DNA from: Prostheceraeus crozeri
Taxonomy: Eukaryota; Platyhelminthes; Polycladida; Euryleptidae
DNA length: 64,000 bases
Direction: 5' to 3'
NCBI GenBank assembly: GCA_907163375.1
Contig: CAJQUW010001406.1
Span: forward strand, 186,001-250,000
Part shown: positions 1-12,250 of the stretch, in pieces
Position numbering within the stretch: the first letter of the stretch is position 1
Layout: each line of letters opens with the position of its first letter
Translations under genes and position numbers: made by a program
The notes under the pieces: model-generated
Database searches by the model: none
What the model was told of the DNA's origin: nothing
The model's input: the letters and a program-made list of their open reading frames with translations, nothing else

Positions 1-316
1 CTGAGGTACAATCAACCTGAATCCCGATGTCTACGTTTACAAAATTGACCTTCAGTGGACTCAATCTAGGTAAGTTTCATCATCTGAGTAGTTGTTATTG
101 CTTATTACATATGGTTAGGTAAAGGCAAACCAACGCAGATCTCGCGGACTGGATTCGGCCACCACAAATCGACCCTCTACATACGGTTAATACACATACG
201 GGCCGAAGTCGACCAGCCGAACCCGGGCCGACTGAGGGCGTCCGGACACGTCGCGTTCGGGCCGAAATTGCTTGCCGACTTCGGCCCAGACTTTGGCCGA
301 CTGTCCGTTTCCACAG
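1..316. other. Non-coding start, GC-rich block
   Basis: No gene is seen. About 121-330 is GC-rich and carries repeated GGCCGA/TCGGCC words, unlike the AT-rich surroundings. It ends in a plausible splice acceptor (pyrimidine run then CACAG at 312-316). Confidence 0.4.
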
Positions 317-541
317 GGTTTTAAATGCTCTTCAAAGGGTGCATGGATATTAGACCAAAGTGATAATGAGGCGGATATGCCATCAGCTGAAAATGATCAA
401 GAAAACGATGTTGGAATGGTTACTGCTACTACTTCGAGTTCAAGTGATGAGGAAGGTGAAGAAGATATCGAGGAGATTGGTGGATATGCCGGAGACGACG
501 AGAGGGGCATGGACCAGCGTGCGTCCTTACTGGTGTTTCGG
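317..541 (+). CDS. Candidate acidic exon, unrecognised protein
   Basis: An open frame follows the acceptor at 315-316 and runs about 75 codons to a GTGTAAG donor-like site that also contains an in-frame TAA. The peptide is acidic and serine-rich in the middle (SSSSDEEGEEDIEEI), like a disordered linker or an N-terminal acidic tract. No domain is recognised. It could be an internal exon of a host gene starting left of the window, or part of a decayed transposon ORF; piggyBac transposases also have acidic N-termini. No partner exon was found. Confidence 0.3.
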
Positions 542-1131
542 GTGTAAGAATCGATTTGAAGCCTATATTTACGATAACGATTAAGTAACTATTCAATACA
601 ATGGCATCTTTAACTCAACGGTCAGTGGATATGCTTTAATTTTACAGGAGTGGAGATGATTAGATCTGTACAAATTTAAACAAAATCTTCACGAGACAAA
701 TAAATAAGGTTTTGCCAATTCAAAAGAGCTAATTTCAGATACCGGATGACGATTAAGCATAACTATCATTCGTGGTGATTAATTGATCCACCATCTAAGT
801 CAAAATTAAGATAATTTGAATAAGACGATAAAGATTGACAAAATTCGTGCGATTATAGACAAAGTTTATAGTGCACGGCATATTTCAAAGTCTTCAAAAA
901 AAAATTTATTCGCTCCGCAGGCAATTTTATTTAGATATCTATTAGCCCATAGAGCGAGATTTTCAAATTGAAATATTCGTGTAATAGAGATAAAACTTCA
1001 TGTCGAGCGGCGCTCGAAATGCAAGGCGAATGGATTAAAGCTCAAGCATAGTCTTTTCGTAGAAGCAAATGGAGTTCAGGTAGATCAGTAACAAATTATT
1101 GATTGAAAGTAATATTATTTAAGTAGAACTT
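542..1131. other. Intergenic or intronic, nothing recognised
   Basis: AT-rich sequence with stops in all frames. I see no gene, repeat or terminal structure here. Confidence 0.4.
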
Positions 1132-2003
1132 TAATTTCTATGCTGTAGTTCAGCTACACATTCAATTATCCAGAACAAGAAGAAACAACAAGAATTAAAT
1201 GAATTCATGTTTAAGTACTGACAAATTATTCAAATGACTTTTATTTCTATGTCTGATGCCTTGATTAGTTGAAAAGTATATTTATAGGGTTATAATGAAG
1301 ACCACGTTTGCCACTTACTTGAGTCGCCATTTTCATCACAATCACTTAACTGCAATTCAACGCCTGTTTCAAGTGAAAAATGAAAAGTGACGTCGAAGCT
1401 GTCATTGATATTATTAGATCGTGTTCCCATTGGTTCAGTCATGACTCAGCGTCACATGAAGGTTTTCCCTTATACACTCGGAGGGACAATGAAACCTGTG
1501 TAGCATATTTGCTACACTGGGCAGAACAGGGTTAATGTAACAAGGGATACCTGCAATTTTTTCATATTTTTTAGTAGTAAAAAAATTGTTATCTTGAGCA
1601 CTATCTAGCAGCATGTAGTGTATTCTGCATTGTGTATATCACTTCAATGTGTTCCATTCTATGCTAAGGACTGTAATTCATCAATTATTGTATCACATTA
1701 TTTATCTCATCTATGCTCGGCAACACAATGCTCAGCTTGCATTGAGACTTTACTTTCGTAAATCTACGGCCTATTATTCCGATGTCTCTATATATTTTTC
1801 ACAAGGAGCCACGATCTGATTTTGTAGACACCAATAAGAGTTATCCACATACATCATAGATTAGGTCTATGCGAATTTCAAGGCGCTCGTTTTTTTATCT
1901 CTCAACCGACCTTCTCGTGGGTGTAAGATGTCTTGACTTTTTCACGGAGCAAGATGAGTCGACTAGTGAGAATTTAAGGAAAGCTTGCACAATAAAAAAG
2001 AGC
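1132..2003 (+). repeat. Dispersed ~870 bp repeat, copy 1
   Basis: This segment is nearly identical to 15293-16150. Both begin at TAATTTCTATGCTGTAG and end at AAAAAAGAGC, and the flanks are unrelated. Differences are mostly small: copy 1 has an extra GTAACAAGGGATAC near 1537 and a longer stretch near 1623. There is no long ORF, no obvious terminal inverted repeat, and no clear target-site duplication. It is probably a non-autonomous mobile element or solo terminus of an unknown family. High identity implies recent spread. Confidence 0.85.
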
Positions 2004-2080
2004 TTTCTAAAAAATAAAAAATAATAATTTTCTAATAATAATAAAATTTCTAATAAATTTTCTAAATAATAAAAAAAATC
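2001..2080. repeat. AT-rich low-complexity tract
   Basis: Runs of TAATAATAA and TTTCTAAAT words directly follow the end of the dispersed repeat. It is simple sequence without coding capacity. Confidence 0.7.
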
Positions 2081-5000
2081 AGCAGATTATCTAGTTTAGT
2101 ATTTATTCCAATGAAAGCAAATTTAATGATACAACTGAGCGTATAACATCACGTTTATGATCTCGTCATACTAAAATCAATTATCCAAAAATGTTCATAA
2201 CAAAAAGTGTGGCTATTACAAGAATTATACTAAAAAGGTATGGAAACTTTTCCGATCGTGAAAATTAAATGATATAACAGACTAATTAAAGCACCCAGAA
2301 CAGCAATGTAGAATAACTATGAAATTTTACTAAACAGAGTAAGACATCTTTACAAACAAAAGTCTGAGGCCACGATCATTCACCAGATGAAGTTTCAAAG
2401 TTGGGTAGGCTGTTGAAGCTCCTCTGATAACAACTTGCATTTAAAAATCCTGGCATTATACGTGAAACACAATATTCTATTTTAAAAAACCCAGCCCCCT
2501 ATTCAAAAAACCAACCAAAATTCCTATTTAAAAACCCCAAAAAAACCCATGGGTATTTTAAATGGATTTTTTAAAATGCGCCAACGGACTCAGAGCACTT
2601 TTTGTCGGAGTGAGAAAAAGAAATGGAACCCTCAATTGAAGCACAGTATAAAAATGATCACATTGAAAACGATGTGACGGTTGAACGTTCGTATTGAATT
2701 TCAAAAAAAATGTTCATTATTTGAGGATGTTTTTGATACATTCAAAAAATTTTTTGCCGTAGATCTAGAAAAAAACATTTTTTTGGACAATCTGAAGCAC
2801 ATTCAAACAGGACACCATGGAAGTGCACGCTTACGGCTAAAAAACAAATTAACTCACATTTTATGGAAATAATTTGGTTTGTAGTACGACTCATCGTCTC
2901 ACCTTTCACGTGTCCTCCGTCATTTCCTTATCCGCACGTAAACTTGAGAGAATCGGAAGAAATTGAGTCACACAGGTAATCGATTTACACATCTTCAATC
3001 ACATTTCGTCTAATTCAAAGAAGTTTCAGAAGTTCATCAAAGTTTGCTAATGCATAGAATCAACATTAGAAGTCGCTGGTATCCAGAGGAAGCTTCACAA
3101 TTCACAGCGCTACTGTCCGGAATTCGATATGTCAAAACCCGCGTAGCAACATGAGCCAGACAGTAGTCACATTTAGGGATCCTGAAATTCCGGGATTGAG
3201 AAATTAACAATATAGCTATATTCCGACAAATTGGCGAAGATAAAACAGCCAGAAATCCATACAGGACAGATATAGGCTCTTCACACTTCAATGTAATCGT
3301 CAACTTTACATTTTCAATAAGCCATTAATGCGGCTTTTTGAATGAAATGAAGGTTGGGACTGAAATTTGAGCTTGTCATTTGCCAAAGCTAGCAAGATTT
3401 GAAAGCATGACCAATTTGAAGATGAGCTTTGGTGGAGCAGGCCTACACAATACTGAAATTAGGAATCGTGCCCCTAGTAACACGCTTCTGACGGCCCCAC
3501 GCTGGCTCAGGAATGGGTCATATGGGCTGTCGTGGGTACCACTTTTTTGAGGATTGGCAAGGTGAGGGCACCACTTGAGGTGACCCATGCCCAATAAAAC
3601 CCTCACCTTACCGGCGACTGACGGCATCTCTAAATATTTGCCCCATAAGCCACAATTTCGCCAGTAGCGCGCCGATGCTTATAAATTTAGCCAGCCGTTT
3701 ATGCAGAAATTTCCATAAGGATCAAAGTTATGACATGTAGTAAGCCATAATTGTCATCATATGAATAATGCTATAAGTGGCGATTGCACAGCATGTATGG
3801 TAATGCAGGATTTGAATATCGATCAGTGTCCCCAATCAATCAGCAACATCATCATGGAACAGATATTTTATTATTCTATATTCCCGTATTTTGTGAGTAC
3901 TAACGGAATACACTTGTTTCACCCTTACATCATACAGAGTGGGGCTACTTGTTGACGTTGAAATCTCCCTTCATTTTCTGTTTATGAAGAAATTTTTGAA
4001 GCATAACGGTACTCTATTAACTTACGGCATATTTAGAAGCTTTGGGTATATTTTGTTTAAGTACTCATATTTCAAATAGATATATTTCGGTTCTGCAAGC
4101 CTGTGGATTCTTGGAAAACGTTTGTCAGACTTACTTCCTAATCCGCTATTATACATCATTACCGACTGACTGGTGCGGAGGCAAGTATTGATTGAGCTTT
4201 GTGCTGCTGCTAGTAAGAATAATACAACAAGTACATGTAATGGTTATTGTACAGTAAGCTAGGTCGAGTACGCTGGGCGTTGTCTTCCAAACTTGTGGTA
4301 GTTTATTGTCTTGAAAGAGAATTTCATTGACAAACTCATAACGTCACTTTGTGTAGAAATTGCGTAATGAAGCTTGTCAGATGGTCGACCTGTTTGATAC
4401 AGACGAGAAAGTTATTAGTTAGGCTAAGAGAAACCTGGGCAGACGCTCCACGAGTCTGAAATATGACATTGCGCAACGTGAAAAGGGAAATCTGGATTTT
4501 CATAATATTCATGCAGCTTTTCATCCAACGCTATCACGTGATGAAATTTTACTTGGTGAAAGTAACTAATTGAATGAGTAAACGAGACTTCAGTTGTCGC
4601 CATAGCGAATACTATATAAAATAAATATAATAATATTAATTAATTAATTATTATTATTATTATTTATTAATTATTAATAATATATATAATAACTATATAT
4701 ACTAAATATACTGGGGTGTATTTTGTGTCTAAAAAATACTTCGGCAAGAAGTTGGCGGATACTATTAAAGTCGCGGCAATTATTCATTGATAAAAACTAT
4801 TAGAAGCTCATATGATAAAAAGTAACCATTTACACCATTTCCATTTATAAGTAATCACGCAGTACGTACGGGTTCTGATTCATCTGCATAGTCAGTCATC
4901 GTAATTGCAGCTTGATAAAATTGCAAGAAGTTTCTGTGGAAGTTCATCAACTCAAATATGTGATTAAGCGCTTTTGCAGTTATAGATGAACGTTCCTTTT

Positions 5001-8000
5001 ATGAAAGGAACACCTTCATAAGTGCCCGTTTGTAATGAATACGAGAATTTTTGCGAGAATATATGAATCATTTGTTTGCAATTCATGAAGATTTTCAATG
5101 TAAATCCATTCAATTTTATGAAATGCACCATGAGAATCTTTGTAAGTAAGAATTTGATAGTCATGCAATAGATTTCTCATTAACTTAAGCAAATGAGACG
5201 CATCAAAAATTCACTTCGGTTGGCCTATTAACGGTTGTCCTGCCCTAGAAAAAATTTTGCTTCACCTGCTCAGCAGGGTCTCCCGGACAATCATTACTCT
5301 AATGTATTATTGTCACTTTGATGCAAACTAATCGATTCAATTTAATAAAGTCATAACTTTCAAAGCACACCATTGCTTAGTAACATTATTTTGAAAACTG
5401 AAAATGATCCGTCACATATTCAAAGTGCAGTTTAAAACTCCCGTTTAGGTCTGCAAGTTATTAGAAAGAATGATGTACAATTTAGCATATCCATATCAGC
5501 ACTTTAATGGGAAAAATTGAGTTTGATGATGACAATTAAATCGCGTTCTATGAATGCAGCAAAACTTTTGTACCGAAAGCATAATTACATGACAAATCCA
5601 TAGATTCAAAATATGTTCATATGTTTGTATTAGCGTGTGCACCTCATCATGCTACCGTACCTGTACTCTGCTTCTAGAATATGATCACAATATGCATTCC
5701 TTTTCTTTCGGAAACGTACACACAATTCCTGATGGTGACATCTCCACTTAACATTTTCCACTGATCGGATCTTCTTTCTCACAGGCAGGTGTCAGAATGA
5801 GCACCTACATCATATGATACAAGCATCTGCAGGTAGACCTAACACCAGGATGGAATCTTCATATTGCATCTTCTGTCTAAAAGCACACCAATTCGGCCAG
5901 TTTTGTCGTCTAACTGTTGGCCATGTCATCTTCGAAATCAACCGCTTCAATATAGCGGGAATTCGTCACGCCGGCTGTCTCATTTTGGCCTACTCCTCAC
6001 AAGTGACGTTCATCTGAGAACAGTTTCGCTAGAAGAAACGTCAATATAGTGCAGTTTCATTCATCAGACCAACAGCTGATCATCATGCAGTGCTAGCAAA
6101 TCTCACACATCAATAAATATTCTAAGGGAGCGCGGATTGTAGAGAGAACTTGACAGATTCCGTAACAGGGTCCAGGCAGGTGAAGCACTTTTAGGTCGTA
6201 GCATTAAAACAAATAATAATTGGCGGTTCAAACTTTACATGTGGCTTCACTGTGTCAGTTCATGAAAAGTCACGGAAGAGCTTTGGGATAGGCTATATTC
6301 ATTAGCCTATTTACACTTCTACAGCTGATTGAATATTGAAAAGTCCTGAAAAACCTTGCAATGCAGGACAGCCGTTAAAGAATTGGGACATGAGATGTTG
6401 GAACGATCTGGAGGTGCACGACGAGGTATTTTTAGTGTCGTGTTCAATTAGGACGGATAACCATAAAAAACACTGGGAACTGCATTATTTTTCAAAAGAG
6501 GTTTTCGTCTGAAACTTACTTTCTCACCTTGTCTTCCCCGAGATACCAAGTTATCTTCATAATCGCTGTAAACGAAGTGAGCACTACATACGAATGAGAT
6601 GTTTTTAACGGGAATGAATTTCTTTCTCTATATTTTACTCGGTCAAGTTTTGAGAAGATCGGAATTACTACACAGAAACAAATGAAATGATAATGTTGAA
6701 AATTTTATCGCTCGATTTTAGCAGCGAGGAACACAACATGACACATATATCCTCTGAATAATATCAGTCAAAAACAAAATTATAAGTTATATTACTTATA
6801 TTATTTACTTCAATTGCGAAGTTACAAGTTGTCAAAACATGTCAATCAAGAATTTAGTACTTCAATGATAAAAGAAAAATGTGGCCGTCAAATTTTGATC
6901 TCTTCTAATATCGATTCAACCTGTGGCATGCCTAAGGTACCGCACATTTGTTAATTTAGCAATTGAACACAATATTGCATGATGTAATTCAAGCAAAACA
7001 TTGTAATTTACTGGTCTTTCATGCTTTGCTGCTGGCTAACTCCAATTTCTTGCCCAAGTATTTTCAGCGGCCGTCGATGTAAACAAGAAATCGCGGCTTC
7101 AGTGCAAGTAACGGTGAATGAATGAAAGCGGGAAGTCTTTCCCTAATCTAGTTCTGTGGTTGTCGTACGCTGTGGTCATTTCTCTCCTTCTCGTGGAATA
7201 ATGGAGGTTATTCTAACCACAGAATTAGATAATGTGATTCTAACCTATTCCTAGCGTTGTTCTTTTTAGGCTTGCAGTATAATTTCCGCGTTGTCTGATG
7301 TATGATTCAGATTCTTTGAAGTATATATTAAAGCAACATGAATGATGTTTACTTTTGTTCACTTCCGTCATGTTTAAATTTCGTGTTTATGTTTAACTGC
7401 TGTGCAGATCACACAAGCCGTTTAATAAATAATTTCATAAAAAAGTTGAACCATTGTCATATGCAGTTTTCGTGTTGAATTTAATTTCTTAAGTGGTCAG
7501 TTGTGGCCATTAGGCTTTCCGAAAGATAATTGAGAGTTTTCTTTGATGCAGGATTTTAGCATGAAGAGGACCGAATTTTTCCATGAGAACTGTCAAACAG
7601 TGTGAGCTATCATTCAGCTTCATCATGATGTTAAGATTTGTTGAATGTACAAAAAGATACAGTGATAATAACATTTTACCGAAAAAAGTTATGTCTTCTG
7701 CTAGATTTGTTATTATTCGTTCTGTCACGGATGTTTAGATAGCAGTATTTTAAAAATTCACATGCTTTCCGCATCATATTTTGCCGCAGTTATGCCTTAT
7801 CTAATAAGAATTTACTTCGGACTTCCTGCAGGCAATGTTGTGAAACATAACATTCTTATCGCCGTGGTTTTTAGTTAAGCAATTTAATTTCCGCGGGATC
7901 TGATATGCCTATTAGATTCTTTGAAGTAATTATTAAAGCAGTCTGATGTAACTTAGTCTGATGCAGCCTTTGGATGTAACTTAATCCTTTAATTGTAATG

Positions 8001-8759
8001 TTTTAGAAACTCAATTAAGACTGGTTGAGGTGCGCAAAGTCTCAAATTTCAGCGCCAACTTTTAGGCTACCTTCTATAGGCTAGGTCTAGAGATTTCGTG
8101 TTATCGGCATTGGGGTGCACTTCTACGCGTAGAAGTAGTGAAGAAAGAAATTGTTGCGATATGATGTTTTCCCCATCATATTTTGTCACAGTGGTGGAAG
8201 AGAGTGAGGTGAGATCGGCTGACACCAGTCTTTTCTGGATTGGTGATAGGAAAAGCAGAGGGTTCCTTAAAACGTTGAGTGAAAGAGAACCGAAATGCCG
8301 CCCACCGGTCAATCATATTCTCGCTAAGTAGCTCTCAAAGTGTAGAATCCGCTTTTCTAGTAAAATATTAAGTGGCCGAATATCTCTCTTCTAAAAGGTA
8401 TCAATATGCCCCCATTCTTTAGTTTAGGAGTTAGGGAAATTGTTGTTGAAATTTAAAGTTGATATTCTTGATTTATCATTAAAAGTAGGTCTAATCGCCA
8501 TCCACTGTGCTGAGAAAATTCGCTGAAATGCTAGGTATACTCAACAAAAGTTATGTCTCCTATCACTATTATTAGGTCGAATGACGAAATTCTATATTAG
8601 TATAAAAGTTACGCCATTTTATGGATAGCTCTACCTTGATTCTCGAAATTATAGTTTAGTCGAAGTTATAGTTATTTTGTCGAAATTTAACTAACTTTTT
8701 AATTGCAAATCTCGAATTTACCCGAGTATGACTGCGACTTTAAATAGGGAGTTGTGTCA
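2081..8759. other. Gene-poor region, no confident gene
   Basis: Only short frames occur. At 2681-2872 (+), 3037-3303 (-), 5814-6017 (+) and 8067-8331 (both strands) there are 60-90 codon ORFs without recognisable motifs. A short hairpin (AAGGTGAGGG with CCCTCACCTT) lies at about 3559-3609 in a GC-richer patch. The ORF at 5814-6017 lies just after an acceptor-like site (CTCACAG), but its reverse strand has a faint FSDE motif reminiscent of a decayed Tc1-type transposase. None of this is enough to call a gene. Confidence 0.35.
4620..4705. repeat. TAA/TTA microsatellite
   Basis: Dense TAAT, TTAT and TATATA words make a simple AT repeat of about 85 bp. Confidence 0.85.
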
Positions 8760-8850
8760 ATGTTGACATATGTGAACTAGGGATTCTAATGATTCCTGAT
8801 ATTGGATGAAATGCCAGCTATTCAGGTCTATTCTATTTTTCAACTGAATT
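8760..8850 (-). repeat. Short dispersed repeat, copy A
   Basis: Read on the minus strand this matches 19040-19130 and, more weakly, 41371-41465: a GTTGAAAAATRGRAAYAGRC start, a CATTTCATCCAATAT middle, then CCTAGTTYACAT. Three copies in one window point to a small mobile or terminal sequence. No coding capacity. Two of the copies lie close to Tc1-type ends. Confidence 0.6.
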
Positions 8851-10196
8851 TGGAACTCAATATTTAATCATTCTATTTACATTGTGCATATTTTCATTTT
8901 CGTGGCTTGCTTCAAGACATCCCATTTACGTATACATTTTTTTCTGACACAATGTTCTGCCACTGTGTGATGAACATGCACTATTACTTCATCGCAGTTA
9001 CTTGTGCATATTTTTAAGGATTGATCCATATTGCCGACATTAAACACAGTAAATCTCGGCTCAAAACAAAATTATTTCAGGTTCTCCAAATTCTAAAACT
9101 CCGTGGACGACAGTGGATAAATCATCGCAGTTGGTCATAACATCAACTCATCACTGATTTGGCCAAGTGTTCAAAAATTTTGTTGACTGTTACCAAAAAT
9201 GGAATTACTATTGAATCTCTCATTTCGACTTGAAACCCTGTCGGGCCTTGAGAGAGGTGAGCATGAAATAGGTAAGTAGTACTAGATTTCGTTGCACTGG
9301 TATATGATAATTGAAATGAAATCTGGTCGATATGAAATAATAGCTTGAATTTGATGAAATCGACTTCGAGCAGTCCGAGAATTTGAAGCTGGTAACTTCT
9401 AATGGTGTCTATTATTGCGGTAAATCAAGAGTGCCCAGATTCATCAAAATAAAAAGCATTTCCATTCTTAATTTAGATTATATTGCTGTCGGCTTCCAGA
9501 CGCATATTGATTTTAATCAATCTACTCATTCATTAATTCTTTTACTCTTGTGAAATTTACTATTAAATGTACGATATATACAGTTATGACTTGCTTGATT
9601 TTAAAATCTTCATACAGATATGCCTAATTGTATACTTGCTAGCTGGAAAATCAAAAGTAGGCCTACTTATTCTGGTTATCTTACATTCAACTTTCCCTGT
9701 ATTGACCTCGCAGATATGGAATTTCTGCAATGAAATCTCTCATTAGTAGAACTGTAAATGCGGAGGGGCCGGCCTATAAGACATAGAAATTTTCTTCGAC
9801 CATTCATTAAAAATGCATGGAATTATAAAGCAACTACTATATACTATGTCGTTGAATCGAAATCGCGGTCTAGGCGATCCTAGGCATCTTGGGAGATGTA
9901 GCAAAAGTAGACTACCCGTGTTCTATTTCATTTCAACTGCCCAGGGCTCTTCTATAAGAATCATTTTTCAATTTGCTTTGCAAAGCTCGTGCTAATCAGT
10001 GTCAATGAAATAAATGCTCTAAAATTGCACAATGATGAAGATTCTTAACTATAATGCTTATTAGATTGAAGAGCTTTGCCGTTTCCATAAAATATGACCA
10101 GTGCGGGAACTTAATAGACACGTAAATGTTTTAATTAACGGTAGCAAGGAAATATTCGGTCGCTGAAACTATCTAATTAAGCCTAATTTATTCTAG
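8851..10196. other. Presumed intron or upstream DNA of the DUF4806-like gene
   Basis: No confident exon. Two weak candidates exist: a pyrimidine-rich acceptor at about 9080 followed by a short open stretch, and a 16-codon open segment ending at a GTAACT donor near 9395. Either could be an upstream exon of the gene at 10197, but neither has a recognisable domain. Confidence 0.3.
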
Positions 10197-10365
10197 GTTC
10201 GTCGTCTCTCCGTTATCGGTGGAAGGATTGAATCTGAATTGGTGAAAAGAATATTCGACACGCTGTTATCGCACAACGTACAGTTGCAGTGCAACTTAGA
10301 TGGGAGGAGCGGATCCAAAGGATTTAAGTTTGGGTTGAAAGGCCCATTCTTACAACTAGTTTTCG
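10197..10365 (+). CDS. DUF4806-like protein, penultimate exon
   Basis: The segment is bounded by an acceptor (TTCTAG at 10191-10196) and a strong donor (GTAAG at 10366). It is open throughout: 56 codons plus one base. The peptide has the pattern I associate with DUF4806: a glycine pair early (VIGG), a helix (VKRIFDTLL), then a Gly-Arg/Lys-Phe element (DGRSGSKGFKF) and a hydrophobic helix (FLQLVF) continuing into the next exon. DUF4806 proteins are poorly characterised animal proteins, often multi-exon. Upstream exons are not identified. Frame is phase 0 at the acceptor and phase 1 at the donor. Family assignment is from pattern memory, not a search. Confidence 0.6.
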
Positions 10366-10868
10366 GTAAGTTAAGATGTCAAGACTAAAAAACAATCCCT
10401 GAATTAATGTCTGCTTTGTTGCATGTTAACATGATTAGATGCACATCACTAGTGGTTATTTGATTTCTGAAGTCTTCAGTTATAATGTTTTGTGATATTC
10501 CATCCCAGAATTTTAATTTTCGTTTATCTAGTTCATTCAGTTTTCGTTATTGTATTCGGTTTTGTGCATTTTTAATATTTCATTATTGTTTGATAATTGA
10601 AAAAGACTGTGGAAGCATTATTGGAAAATTACCGTCATTTATTTGATTAGCATTTAGCAATTTTAATTGTGCAAATAATGCTTCTCAGTTACTTGCATAA
10701 TACATGTATTTTCAATAAGTTTGTAGCCAGAGTAGAAATGATTGTATATGTATAAATAGTAAACAAAGCATGATTATTGTACTGTTCTACGAAATTTATC
10801 AGCTTCTCAAAAGCAGTTTCACTCGGTTAAAAGAAATTAATATAAAATGAATTGAAGTAATTTTTCAG
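10366..10868 (+). other. Intron between the DUF4806-like exons
   Basis: A 503 bp AT-rich intron with a GTAAGT-type donor and a TTTTTCAG acceptor. Nothing else is seen in it. Confidence 0.6.
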
Positions 10869-11059
10869 CCAAATTCATTGAAGCCATCAAAGCATATTTG
10901 CAAGAAATCCCTGTCACAAAAAGGTTTTGTTGCACCGGAATTGAGCCTCCCTTTCGAGGTGCTGTCCCGCCAGTATGTTTCTTTTGTCCCAGTAATGATG
11001 CCAGCTGGTCCAGTAATGGATGCAATCTCTCACATCTTAAGATACATAAATTCGTCTAG
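10869..11059 (+). CDS. DUF4806-like protein, terminal exon
   Basis: It follows the acceptor TTTTTCAG (10861-10868). Its first two bases complete the codon left by the previous exon (G+CC = Ala), and the frame stays open 62 codons to TAG at 11057-11059. The joined protein continues the helix as AKFIEAIKAYLQEIP, matching the end of a DUF4806-type domain. The tail then has four cysteines in CC and CFFC arrangements and no second domain. Phase agreement with the upstream exon and good splice signals make a real spliced gene likely. No polyadenylation signal is obvious nearby. Confidence 0.6.
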
Positions 11060-11595
11060 TCTAAACGTGGAATTTGTTTGAAAATGAGGGTCTTTCAATA
11101 TTCAATTGTTGTAGGGACTCCATTATCATGATGGTAGACCTAATAGAAAAAAGCAATTTGTATTTAGACGGGCGCTTTTCCACGAGGCATGATTATGGTG
11201 GTCGATGACCATCTGAAAGCTATCAGGCTCATGGGGTCACTCCAACAACTAAACGTGGAAGTTGTAATCACATTGAAATTCTATCTATGTATACAGTGCT
11301 TTCATTCTTTACATATGCGCAATAGTTTACCTGCATAAATTTACTCGGCCTGCGTAAAAAATGCAAGTTTGCCGCGTATGACCATTGAGAGGCAGTTTTT
11401 GAGGTATATTGTACAATGCTTTAATCGCGTTGTTCTAATAACAATAGGGACTGTAGGAGTGGTTGTGAGTATACAATAATGTATTTGTTTCTTCTATACC
11501 ATTGGTTTCAAATTTGCCATTTTTATGAAAATTATCATATCTAGAAAATTAATTGAGCTATTTATCGGTTCTTTTTTATGGTAAGATGAAGTGAT
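11060..11595. other. Downstream DNA, nothing recognised
   Basis: AT-rich, no ORF of note and no repeat. It separates the DUF4806-like gene from a Penelope-like remnant. Confidence 0.35.
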
Positions 11596-11880
11596 GAATC
11601 AACAGCATTAAACCGTTTTAAAAAAGTGTGGGTTTCGGTTGCAGACCGAAAAGGCAGTTAAAATGTCATCAATGTACTTTATGTAAAAACCGACATTGCT
11701 TCCTACAATGACTAATGAGAATTCAACTACAGGAGGTTCAATGGAGGTTCCCATGCTCATTTCTTCTTTTTGCGGGTAGTTTTCATAGTGAAGCAGGTCT
11801 ATTATTATCTGCTTGGATAAACAAATACGTGAAAGGTTGACTCCCTTCTAAAATCGTTTCATATTGATATCCCGACAAAG
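11596..11880 (-). pseudogene. Penelope-like reverse transcriptase fragment
   Basis: On the minus strand one frame reads through the RT core: a segment ending PQKEEMSMG (the Q-x(n)-MGS motif region of PLE RTs), about 25 residues, then FYIKYIDDILTAF, which has the catalytic YxDD motif as YIDD. One in-frame stop lies upstream (after KRF) and others follow the core. Only the palm region survives, about 95 codons. The motif order fits Penelope-like elements better than LINEs, and a PLE-type terminus lies immediately to the right at 12060-12250, inverted relative to this frame. It is a dead copy. Confidence 0.65.
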
Positions 11881-12059
11881 GCAATTTTAAAGTACTCATT
11901 TATTGAAAATTTTGTTTATGAAAATACGGTATTCATAGGCTATAGCGCACAATACAAAAGTTTCAAGGTGCTCAATGTACGCTCTCCTTACTTACTTCCC
12001 CGTTTTTCGTCCTTGTCCACGCTGAACGGGGGTCAGTTAGCGCAGTCCATACACAAAAA

Positions 12060-12250
12060 TTGTTCAACCATTCTACATGAAGTCATTTCTTCATTCGCAT
12101 TATTTTATGACTGATTGTAACAAATCACAACCACCTTCCTTGCATTGATTTTTCTTTCCTTTAAGTCCTGCATATATTGCATCATTGTTATTGATCGTTG
12201 TCACGGTCACTGATGATGGCATCTTGTCTGCTGAAACATATCTGCGAATA
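12060..12250 (+). mobile_element. PLE terminal segment (pLTR-like)
   Basis: This matches 47086-47275, the 3' part of the second PLE. It begins in the last codons of the GIY-YIG ORF (a TCATTTCTTCATTC word encoding KSFLHS in both), then shares ATTGATTTTTCTT, TATATTGCATC and the hammerhead-like core. It lies in plus orientation next to a minus-strand RT, so it is the inverted upstream terminus of that element. The equivalent inverted placement is seen in the PLEs at 43.3 and 46.6 kb. Confidence 0.65.
12203..12248 (+). ncRNA. Hammerhead-ribozyme-like core in PLE terminus
   Basis: CTGATGA (12210-12216) is followed by an imperfect stem-loop, then GAAA (12233-12236) and the six-base ACATAT and a C. 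This is the order CUGANGA, stem II, GAAA, short stem III, cleavage base of a type I hammerhead. Stem II pairing is weaker than in the 47.2 kb copy. Hammerheads are known from PLE terminal repeats. Confidence 0.45.

Noticed and set aside
4964-5164. C2H2 zinc-finger exon
   Set aside because: A FSQK...SLQ..T...GVPF rhythm is present but the zinc-binding cysteines and histidines are missing.
5814-6017. Host exon after the CTCACAG acceptor
   Set aside because: No domain; two overlapping frames of similar length and a possible antisense Tc1-like FSDE trace make it unsafe.
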